A model generated the notes under the pieces. It was not told where the DNA came from, did no database searches, and saw only the letters and a program-made list of their open reading frames with translations. A program made the translations under genes and the position numbers. From JANNVK01 sp031430435 (lineage in GTDB: Bacteria > Acidobacteriota > Blastocatellia > Pyrinomonadales > Pyrinomonadaceae): DNA of 64,000 bases. Of this stretch, positions 1 to 7,026 are shown piece after piece. Location of the stretch: positions 59,815 to 123,814 of the forward strand of contig JANPBM010000102.1 of the NCBI GenBank assembly GCA_031430435.1, written 5' to 3'. Position 1 is the stretch's first letter. Each line of letters starts with the position of its first letter.

Positions 1-738
1 GTCGCGGAGATTCCGCGTGAAATTGTCGATGAAATTCTGTTGGTCGATGACAACAGCACTGATGAAACGGTCGTTTTGGCACGCGAACTTAATCTTTTGA
101 CCTTTCAACACGAGCGGAATTTCGGTTACGGCAGAAATCAAAAAACTTGTTATCGCGAGGCTTTGCAAAGAGATGCCGATATAATTGTGATGGTTCATCC
201 CGATTATCAATACTCGCCGAAGTTGATTGTGCCGATGGCGGGAATGATTGCTTTTGGCGAATACGATGCGGTGATGGGTTCGAGAATTTTGGGAAAAGGT
301 GTGCTGGGCGGCGGAATGCCGCTTTATAAATACGTGGCGAATCGATTTTTAACGCTCACGCAAAATATTCTGATGGATTTCAAACTTTCCGAATATCACA
401 CGGGTTTTCGCGCGTTCAGCCGCGAAGTTTTGGAAACTTTGCCGCTCGAAGAAAATTCCGACGATTTTGTGTTCGATAACGAAATGATTTCACAGGCAAT
501 TTATTTCGATTTCAGAGTCGGCGAAATAAGTTGCCCGACGCGATATTTTGCCGAAGCATCTTCGATAAATTTCTCGCGCAGCGTCAAATACGGACTCGGC
601 GTTTTGTTGACATCGGTAAAATTTCGGTTGCATAAAACAGGTTTGATTCGCACCCGAATTTTCCGACAACGCGGACAGAAACTCTTTCCGGCGTATTACA
701 AAGAAATTGAAAAAAACCATGGCGAAGAAAAAAAATAA
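1..738 (+). CDS. Glycosyltransferase family 2 (5' end outside window)
   Basis: This GT2 (GT-A fold) enzyme resembles dolichyl/polyprenyl-phosphate sugar synthases, which move a sugar from a nucleotide donor to a lipid phosphate at the inner membrane face. The reading frame is open from base 1, so the start lies upstream. Visible landmarks are LLVDDNSTDET (donor-binding strand), the metal-site region MVHPDYQYSP, and GSRILG followed by HTGFRAFSREVL. No membrane helix is seen in the visible part, and the C-terminus is lysine-rich. Its end overlaps the start of the next gene by 20 nt, so the two are translationally coupled. The neighbour is a GT-C enzyme that would use a lipid-linked sugar, so this gene probably supplies it. 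The exact sugar cannot be read from the sequence. Confidence 0.85.
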   Translation, partial: VAEIPREIVDEILLVDDNSTDETVVLARELNLLTFQHERNFGYGRNQKTCYREALQRDADIIVMVHPDYQYSPKLIVPMAGMIAFGEYDAVMGSRILGKGVLGGGMPLYKYVANRFLTLTQNILMDFKLSEYHTGFRAFSREVLETLPLEENSDDFVFDNEMISQAIYFDFRVGEISCPTRYFAEASSINFSRSVKYGLGVLLTSVKFRLHKTGLIRTRIFRQRGQKLFPAYYKEIEKNHGEEKK

Positions 739-2749
739 CAATAACCCGCAAACAGAACTTGCGGAAACCGAAATCACGGAACAACAAAGTACGGCAACCG
801 AAGAAACCCGCGAGCGAAACGGATTAGTCGCGTTTTTTCAAAATCGGACAAATTTGTACGTTGTTTTCGGCTTGGCTCTTTCGTGTCTCGTGATTTACGG
901 ACAAACTTTCGGTTTTTCCTTTATCAATTTGGACGACAACATTTACATTTACGAAAATCCGTATGTGGTCAACGGACTTTCGTTTGAATCCGTTCGTTTG
1001 GCATTTACGGATTTTTATTTTGCCAACTGGCATCCGCTGACGACGATTTCTTACCAAATCAATGTCTCGCTGTTTGGCTTTAAAGCGGGTCAATTTCACC
1101 TTGTAAACGTTATTTTTCACACGCTTAATTCGGTTTTGCTTTTTGTCGTCATTAAAAAATTAACCGGTTCAACGTGGCGCAGCGCGGTTGTTGCGACGAT
1201 TTTTGCCGTTCATCCGACGCATGCTGAATCGGTGGCGTGGATTTCGCAACGAAAAGATGTTTTGTGCGTCTTTTTTTGGCTCTGGTCAACGTATTTTTAT
1301 GTTGATTTTGCCCGAAGCAAAGATGAAAAACGGACAAAATTTTATTTGTTTGCACTATTGTTTTTCGTCTGCGGATTGATGTCAAAATCAATGGCAATAA
1401 CGCTTCCGTTTACTTTTCTGTTGCTTGATTATTGGGCGTTGGAACGGTTTGATAATTTTCAACTTAAAAATATAATGCCGTTATTAAAGGAGAAAATTCC
1501 GTTCTTTGCATTGACCGTTTTATTTTCAGTAATTACATTTTTGGCTCAAAAATCGGAGAACGCCGTCCAATCGCTCGAACTTTTACCGATTTCGACCCGA
1601 CTTTTCAACGCCTTTATATCTTATGTTAAATATCTCGGAATGTTGTTTTATCCGTTTAATTTAGGTGTGCTTTATCCGTATCAAAGAGAACTTCCGCTTT
1701 GGCAAATTGCCGGCTCGATCGTTTTAATTATCGCAATTTCAGCCTTTTGTATTTGGCAAATTAAGTCGAAAAAGTATCTGTTTACGGGTTGGTTTTGGTT
1801 TCTCGGAACACTCGTTCCCGTCATCGGCATTTTACAAGTCGGTTCGCAAAGTTTGGCGGACAGATACACTTATATTCCGTATATCGGGTTGAGTTTGGCG
1901 ATTGTCTGGCTCGTCTCGGATTTATTGAAAAATCTTGATCGCAGAGTTTTGGCGGGCTTGGCGGCGGTTGTTTTACTCGGCTTGGCGGGGCTTGCGGTCA
2001 GGCAGGTTTCGTTTTGGAAAAACAGCGAAACCCTTTATACGCAAACACTTTCCGTTACTGAAAACAACTCTGTGATCGAACAAAATCTCTGCCAACAACT
2101 GTTGAGCGAAGATCGTTTAACCGAAGCCGAGGAACAATGTAACCGAGCGATTCTGCATAATCCCGAATTTGCGAACGCATATTTATCGCTCGGACTTATA
2201 AATCTCAGAAATAAACAATATGTCGATTCGGAGAAAACTTTCGGCAAAGCGATCGCGTTACGCCCGAATGATTTTGCCGCAAATTCAAATTTGACGAAAG
2301 CATTGTTTGCACAAGGGAAATTTGACGAGGCGGCTCAAATTACCGAGAAAATTGCGAGTTTTGCAAATACGGGAAGAATCGGAGCGGAAGTTTTGTTGCA
2401 AAATTATTCGGCAATCGGAATTGGTTACGCGCAAAAAGCCGAATATGAAAAAGCTGCCGATTATATGCAAAAAGCGTTGAAAATCGATGATTCGAAAAAT
2501 GATATTCGAGCCAATCTGGGTTTTATTTTAGCTCGCACGGGAAAAATTAACGAAGGCATAAACGAATTAAACGAAGCGGTTCGCCGAAATCCGACCAAAC
2601 CCGAATTTTATAATTTACTCGGCGTAGTTTTATTGGCGGACGAAAAAGTTGACGAAGCGATAAAACAATTTGAAAAAGCGGTTCAACTGAATCCGAAATT
2701 CAAAGAAGCGAGTGATAATCTGATGAAAGCCAAGGCGAAGAAAAAGTAA
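719..2749 (+). CDS. TMTC-like GT-C membrane glycosyltransferase with TPR tail
   Basis: This 676-aa protein has a multi-helix membrane part (about residues 30-430) followed by TPR repeats (about 445-670). The loop motifs NWHPLTTIS and VHPTHAESVAWISQRKDVL are the hallmarks of bacterial relatives of eukaryotic TMTC O-mannosyltransferases (DUF1736-type GT-C). Such enzymes transfer a sugar from a polyprenyl-phosphate donor to protein on the outer membrane face; the TPRs probably bind the acceptor. I chose the ATG at 719, although a TTG at 707 is in frame. The start overlaps the GT2 gene upstream. The substrate is unknown. Confidence 0.8.
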   Translation: MAKKKNNNNPQTELAETEITEQQSTATEETRERNGLVAFFQNRTNLYVVFGLALSCLVIYGQTFGFSFINLDDNIYIYENPYVVNGLSFESVRLAFTDFYFANWHPLTTISYQINVSLFGFKAGQFHLVNVIFHTLNSVLLFVVIKKLTGSTWRSAVVATIFAVHPTHAESVAWISQRKDVLCVFFWLWSTYFYVDFARSKDEKRTKFYLFALLFFVCGLMSKSMAITLPFTFLLLDYWALERFDNFQLKNIMPLLKEKIPFFALTVLFSVITFLAQKSENAVQSLELLPISTRLFNAFISYVKYLGMLFYPFNLGVLYPYQRELPLWQIAGSIVLIIAISAFCIWQIKSKKYLFTGWFWFLGTLVPVIGILQVGSQSLADRYTYIPYIGLSLAIVWLVSDLLKNLDRRVLAGLAAVVLLGLAGLAVRQVSFWKNSETLYTQTLSVTENNSVIEQNLCQQLLSEDRLTEAEEQCNRAILHNPEFANAYLSLGLINLRNKQYVDSEKTFGKAIALRPNDFAANSNLTKALFAQGKFDEAAQITEKIASFANTGRIGAEVLLQNYSAIGIGYAQKAEYEKAADYMQKALKIDDSKNDIRANLGFILARTGKINEGINELNEAVRRNPTKPEFYNLLGVVLLADEKVDEAIKQFEKAVQLNPKFKEASDNLMKAKAKKK

Positions 2750-2780
2750 ATCAAAGTTAGAAGTCTGAAGGAGGAGAAGT

Positions 2781-3746
2781 ATGCAAAAGCAAGATACGGA
2801 TGATGAATATAAACAACAACTTAAAGATTTAACTCAGATGATTGAGCAACACGCGGAGTATTCTCGAATACTTCCGACTTTACCGCCAAAGGATCGTGCC
2901 GAAGCGGCAGATGTTTTGCAAAAACTTGGTGATGCGATTGAAACTTTTGAGCAAAAACTTGCCGATAAATATGAGATTATTAAAAACCATAAGAAAAATG
3001 AATTAGAAAGTCTTATCAAAAAAGATGATGCGGCTGAAAAAGTTTGGGAAAGTATGGAACGTATTTTTATTGTTGCCAAACACAAAGGCGATAAGGATTT
3101 TTTTGAGAAATTTGAGGCGCAAGTTACAGGGAAAATGGCTCCCGAAATTAAAGAAGAATTTTACGATCGCGTTGCCATACGCGAATCTTACGACCTGCAA
3201 AATATTTTAGGAAATCCGGGCGGTAAACCTAAATATAAAAAGTCTAAGATGAAGCATCCGCAAATTCAAATGGATGAAGCATTGTATGAAATCAACAAAA
3301 TTGCTTACGAAACCGACGATTTTTTCAAAGAAATTGATGTCCAATTACAAGAAAATATTGCTATTCGTGATCGATATGTCGCAAAAATGCAAAATGCCCC
3401 AACAGCAAAACGCGGACAAATGAGAGCTAAAGCGGCTGAACTTACTCGACAAATTGAAGCAGGTAAAAACAAATTGATAAATTATTTGGATATGTGTTTA
3501 GCTGAAGAGAAAATTGAAACAGAGAATCCCGACCAAGAGAAATTGGACGCTGCATTTGCGATGACCGGAGTTGCTCATGAAAGGATTTATATTATGTACA
3601 AACACACACAACCGCATTTGCTCGAAGATTTTACTAAACAATGTATCGAATACGACTCCACGCCGGAAGAGATTCAGCAATTTTTCGAGCGTGTGGCAAA
3701 ACGTGAAGCCGAAGAACTTGATGATATTTTGGGAAGTTTGGATTAA
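2781..3746 (+). CDS. Hypothetical charged coiled-coil protein with internal duplication
   Basis: A 321-aa soluble protein that I do not recognise. It is rich in Lys, Glu and Gln, has no signal peptide or membrane helix, and is probably mostly helical. It contains a duplicated segment: residues 92-125 (MERIFIVAKHK ... FYDRVAIRE ... LQNILGN) match residues 266-319 (HERIYIMYKHT ... FFERVAKRE ... LDDILGS). A very strong ribosome-binding site (AAGGAGGAGAAG) lies just before the ATG. It follows the TPR glycosyltransferase after 31 bp and may share its transcript. The DNA is somewhat more AT-rich than the flanking genes. Confidence 0.75.
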   Translation: MQKQDTDDEYKQQLKDLTQMIEQHAEYSRILPTLPPKDRAEAADVLQKLGDAIETFEQKLADKYEIIKNHKKNELESLIKKDDAAEKVWESMERIFIVAKHKGDKDFFEKFEAQVTGKMAPEIKEEFYDRVAIRESYDLQNILGNPGGKPKYKKSKMKHPQIQMDEALYEINKIAYETDDFFKEIDVQLQENIAIRDRYVAKMQNAPTAKRGQMRAKAAELTRQIEAGKNKLINYLDMCLAEEKIETENPDQEKLDAAFAMTGVAHERIYIMYKHTQPHLLEDFTKQCIEYDSTPEEIQQFFERVAKREAEELDDILGSLD

Positions 3747-3754
3747 AGTTGCAT

Positions 3755-4771
3755 TCACTTAAAAACGCCTTCGCCCAAAAAATTTTCACGCAGATATTTG
3801 ATTGTCTCGTGAAGTGTTTCATTGGGTTCGCGGGCTGTAAAGCCGAGTTCGGTTTCGGCTTTATACGAATCGAAATACCAAAAATACTCGCCCATTTCTA
3901 CTTCGCTGGCTTCAAACGGGGCGGATCGATTCCAATTTTTATAAAGCGAATCGATAAAATTTGCTCCCGCCACGGCGATTTTTGTCGGCACTTTGAACAT
4001 CGGCGCAGAAACTCCGCTCAATCTTTCCAGCCGTTTGAAAAATTCTTCGACCGTCCAATTTACGGCACCGAGCAAATAACGTTCCTGATGTTTTCCTTTG
4101 TCCAAAGCGTTCATAAACGCAGTCGCGGCATCGCGCGCATCGACAAAATTCAAACCGCCGCCCGGCATTGTCGGCAACTTTTTTGCCATAAAATCAAGCA
4201 CAACTTTGGTCGAACTCAAACGGTCGTCGCCGCTGCCCAACAGCAAACTCGGATTTAAAATAACCAGCCGTTCGCCCTTCTCGCCGAATGCCTGCAACGC
4301 AGTTTTTTCTTGGTAATATTTTGATGCGTAATACGCCCATTTACTTAGAATTTCGACAGGTTGCGGATAAGTTTCATCGGTAATTTCGCCGTGTTTTGTA
4401 ATCGCCGAAGTTCCCGACGACGATGCGAGAATAAAGTTTTTGACACCGTTTTCCTTTGCGGCTTCGCACAACAGCCGAGTTCCTTCAACGTGCAATTTGT
4501 TCATTTTAATCGCACCGTCGTATTCAAACGAAACTTTTCCCGCCAGATGATAAATTGCTTCGACATTTTTGGTCGCTGCGGCAACGTGTTTCAGATTCGT
4601 AACCGAACCCGCACACGGCTCAACGCCTGCGTCCTGCATCCACACGGGAACAGACGAAGCCATTACGCGAAGATTTTTTTGTCCCGCCGCGAGAAATTGT
4701 TTGACCAAATGTGTACCGAGAAAGCCGGTTCCGCCGGTGATTAAAATTTTATTTTCAGATGTTTTTGCCAT
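3755..4771 (-). CDS. NAD(P)-dependent epimerase/reductase, extended SDR family
   Basis: A 338-aa extended short-chain dehydrogenase. It has the N-terminal Rossmann motif GGTGFLG, a strand ending in IYHLAGKVSF, the LASSSGTSA strand carrying the catalytic Ser, and the catalytic Tyr-Lys pair in YYASK. NPSLLLGSGD and the LNFVDARDAA substrate-loop region resemble dihydroflavonol-4-reductase-like and hopanoid-associated sugar epimerases (HpnA type). It probably reduces or epimerises a nucleotide sugar or a lipid-linked intermediate. The ATG at 4771 is preferred over an in-frame TTG two codons upstream. It is convergent with the coiled-coil gene, with 8 bp between the stops. Confidence 0.8.
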   Translation of the reverse strand: MAKTSENKILITGGTGFLGTHLVKQFLAAGQKNLRVMASSVPVWMQDAGVEPCAGSVTNLKHVAAATKNVEAIYHLAGKVSFEYDGAIKMNKLHVEGTRLLCEAAKENGVKNFILASSSGTSAITKHGEITDETYPQPVEILSKWAYYASKYYQEKTALQAFGEKGERLVILNPSLLLGSGDDRLSSTKVVLDFMAKKLPTMPGGGLNFVDARDAATAFMNALDKGKHQERYLLGAVNWTVEEFFKRLERLSGVSAPMFKVPTKIAVAGANFIDSLYKNWNRSAPFEASEVEMGEYFWYFDSYKAETELGFTAREPNETLHETIKYLRENFLGEGVFK

Positions 4772-5084
4772 TGCCAATTAAAATTTTAGACGGCTTGTAA
4801 ACTATCAACAAGCCGGAAAATTAAAAATTGCGATATTTACGGCAAAAAGTCGGCAAAAGTTAATTTTGCATTCGTCAGATTAACATAGCAAAGTTTTAGT
4901 TTATATAATCGGTATCATCAATTTTCCGAATAAATCGAGTATTTTCAACCAAATTGTCAGGTCGTTTAATCAATAAAATTTGCCCGCATCGATTGACATA
5001 ACTTTTAAGTTTATTTCTTCGGCGACAAGCCTTATCTGCTTAAGATATTTTAAACGCATTGTTAATTTTTTGAACAAAACTCTT
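4772..5084. other. Intergenic region, no gene seen
   Basis: About 310 bp of AT-rich spacer between the divergent SDR gene and the first secreted-protein paralogue. From about 4980 onward the sequence begins to match the region upstream of the second paralogue (about 6050 onward), so the duplicated unit seems to start near here. I see no convincing ORF or RNA gene. Confidence 0.5.
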
Positions 5085-5233
5085 TTAATTCAGTTAAAAA
5101 CCGGACTTATAATTTGAAAGCGGTCTAAATCTCCCTTGAGAACCGAAGATAATTTTTATTGATTATCTCCCAAAGTCAAAAGTTTTAGTTGCTTACCTAT
5201 AAGTCTCAAAATAAAAAAACAGGAGACAATAAA
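5085..5233 (+). promoter_or_regulatory. Promoter and conserved leader of paralogue 1
   Basis: A perfect -10 box TATAAT (5108-5113) has a weak -35 TTAATT (5085-5090) at 17-bp spacing. The roughly 115-nt untranslated leader contains a short hairpin (AGATAAT at 5147-5153 pairing with ATTATCT at 5162-5168) and ends in an AGGAGACA ribosome-binding site. The same order and nearly the same sequence are repeated at 6153-6303. Promoter assignment is by motif only. Confidence 0.6.
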
Positions 5234-5881
5234 ATGAGAAAAACATCATTTACTTTAGTAGTTTTAGCGTTTAGTTTAGTTCTGTCGGTTCAAATTTTCG
5301 GACAACAACATCGTGATATTGCGGTTGTCGGTCATAATTTGAATAATAACGGCGTTTTAGCCAATGCGGCGCCGAACAGTACTTTTAACGGTTTTTTCGG
5401 AGCAAATGCAACATTTCAAGTATTTACCCAAACACCGCCGCAATCTTGGCTGAAAAATAAACTTAACGGAGTTCAGCAAGTCGGTTGTAATGCGGTTTTG
5501 AATATCGTTAATGTTCCCGGCACTATTGATTTTAATATCTTCAATGGAGCCGAGTTACTTTTTAACGGCGTGGGAAACTTTAATGTAGTTTGCGGCGGAA
5601 CAGTTTTGACAGGGACATTTAGTCGGGCAATCTTGCACGTTACAAACGGTTCGCATGCGGCTTCGATTACATTATTTAACGATTCTGTTACTTATCTCGC
5701 TCCGACAAACTTGATTACGAATGCCGTCGGTAATTTTGCATTCAACAACGGAAGTTTGAGCATCGGAATTATTACGGATTCTCCGGTAATTGTAACGCCT
5801 CCGACTGCGGCTGTGCCGAGTGGAAGTATTTCACAATTCAGAGCATATTCAGACATCGTTTTCGGTGCGAGAAAAATCTAA
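5234..5881 (+). CDS. Secreted hypothetical protein, tandem paralogue 1
   Basis: A 215-aa exported protein. The first about 22 residues (MRKTSFTLVVLAFSLVLSVQ) are a Sec signal peptide, with cleavage probably after IFG. The mature part starts QQHRDIAVVGHNLNNNG and is rich in Asn, Gly, Val and Thr with alternating hydrophobics, which suggests a beta-sandwich. Two Cys (in VGCNA and VVCGG) could form a disulfide. The ATG at 5234 is chosen because the signal peptide begins there, right after the AGGAGACA ribosome-binding site; an upstream start at 5189 would destroy the signal peptide. It is strongly similar along its length to the next gene. Family not recognised. Confidence 0.8.
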   Translation: MRKTSFTLVVLAFSLVLSVQIFGQQHRDIAVVGHNLNNNGVLANAAPNSTFNGFFGANATFQVFTQTPPQSWLKNKLNGVQQVGCNAVLNIVNVPGTIDFNIFNGAELLFNGVGNFNVVCGGTVLTGTFSRAILHVTNGSHAASITLFNDSVTYLAPTNLITNAVGNFAFNNGSLSIGIITDSPVIVTPPTAAVPSGSISQFRAYSDIVFGARKI

Positions 5882-5901
5882 AAGCGAATTATAAATTCAG
5901 A

Positions 5902-5929
5902 GAAAGCGGAGTTTTCGGATTTCGCTTTC
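5902..5929 (+). terminator. Hairpin after paralogue 1, weak terminator
   Basis: GAAAGCGGA (5902-5910) pairs with TTCGCTTTC (5921-5929), with one G-T pair. It lacks a clear T-tract, so termination may be weak. The equivalent hairpin after paralogue 2 is longer and does have T residues. Confidence 0.4.
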
Positions 5930-6152
5930 CGGTATGCGGCAAAAAATTTAACGGTTTTGAAATTCTGCGCCGCATCCGATGCTGTCATCGTCATTTTCGG
6001 AGTTAATCGAGTCTATTCGACAAAGTTGCCGGATTGTTTGATCAATAACACCTTTGCTTATATTGATTACATACTTTTTGAGTTTGTTTCAGAGGCAAGC
6101 CTGTCTGCTTAAGACATTCAAACATCCTGTCGCGTTCGCCGAAAAAACTCTT

Positions 6153-6303
6153 TTAATTCAGTTAAAACCCGGACTTATAATTTGAAAAGCGGCTAAAGTT
6201 CCCTTGAAAGCTGAAGATAATGTTTTATTGATTATCTCCCCGAAGCAAAAGTTTTAGTTGTTTTTCTATAAGCCCCAAAATCAAAAAAACAGGAGACAAT
6301 AAA
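6153..6303 (+). promoter_or_regulatory. Promoter and conserved leader of paralogue 2
   Basis: This is a copy of the 5085-5233 region: -35 TTAATT (6153-6158), 17-bp spacer, -10 TATAAT (6176-6181), a hairpin AGATAAT/ATTATCT (6215-6221 and 6231-6237) and the same AGGAGACA ribosome-binding site. The hairpin loop differs in length while both arms are unchanged. Confidence 0.6.
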
Positions 6304-6954
6304 ATGAAAAAAACATCATTTATTTTAATAGTTTTAGCAGTAAGTTTAATTCTGTCGGTTCAAATTTTCGGACAATCGCACCGTGATATTGCAGTTTTCG
6401 GTCATAATTTGAACCATCCTAATAATTTGGCGCTAGACGCTGTCAACAGTGTTTTTAACGGTTGGGCGGGAGGAAATGCTGATTTTCAAGTATTCACCCA
6501 AGCTCCGCCGCAGTCTTGGCTGAAAAATAAAATTACGGGAGCGCAGTTTGTCGGTTGTAATGTTGGCGTGTTAAATATCCCCGCCGCTGCTCCGGCAGCA
6601 GTAGATTTTTTGAGCTTTGGCAGGGCGGATTTAGTATTCGGCTCACAAGGTAATTTCAATGTTGTTTGCGGCAATACGTTGGTCGGTGTTTTCAGCCGAG
6701 CAGTTTTACATGTTGCGAACGGTTCTCATTCAGCTTCGATTACTCTGTTTGCAGATACGGTTACTTATCAGGCTCCGACGAATTTAATCAACAATTTGCC
6801 GGGCAATTTTTCTTTTAACGGGGGAAGTTTAAGCATCGGGATTATCTCCCGCGACCCTGTCATTGTAACGCCTCCTTCGACTGCGGTACCATCGGGAAGC
6901 ATTTCGGGTTTCAAAGCGTTTTCAAATGTCACTTTCGGCGCAAGAAAACTCTAA
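6304..6954 (+). CDS. Secreted hypothetical protein, tandem paralogue 2
   Basis: A 216-aa exported protein, paralogous to the gene at 5234. It shares the signal peptide, the start of the mature protein (SHRDIAVFGHNLN), FQVFTQAPPQSWLKNK, the two Cys regions (VGCNVG and VVCGN), the block SRAVLHVANGSHSASITLF and the ending FGARKL. Differences lie mainly in the region around residues 35-50 and 85-105. The strong signal peptides and shared leaders suggest similar conditions of expression. Function unknown; it is probably periplasmic or extracellular. Confidence 0.8.
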   Translation: MKKTSFILIVLAVSLILSVQIFGQSHRDIAVFGHNLNHPNNLALDAVNSVFNGWAGGNADFQVFTQAPPQSWLKNKITGAQFVGCNVGVLNIPAAAPAAVDFLSFGRADLVFGSQGNFNVVCGNTLVGVFSRAVLHVANGSHSASITLFADTVTYQAPTNLINNLPGNFSFNGGSLSIGIISRDPVIVTPPSTAVPSGSISGFKAFSNVTFGARKL

Positions 6955-6974
6955 GTAATCGGGTTTAAATTAAT

Positions 6975-7006
6975 AAAAGCGAAGTTTTCGGGCTTCGCTT
7001 TTTGTT
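6975..7006 (+). terminator. Strong, probably bidirectional terminator
   Basis: AAAAGCGAAG (6975-6984) pairs perfectly with CTTCGCTTTT (6993-7002) around an 8-nt loop, followed by TTTTTG. It lies between the convergent stops at 6954 and 7027 and could serve both strands. Confidence 0.8.
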
Positions 7007-7026
7007 TGAAAATTTTTCAGACTTGC

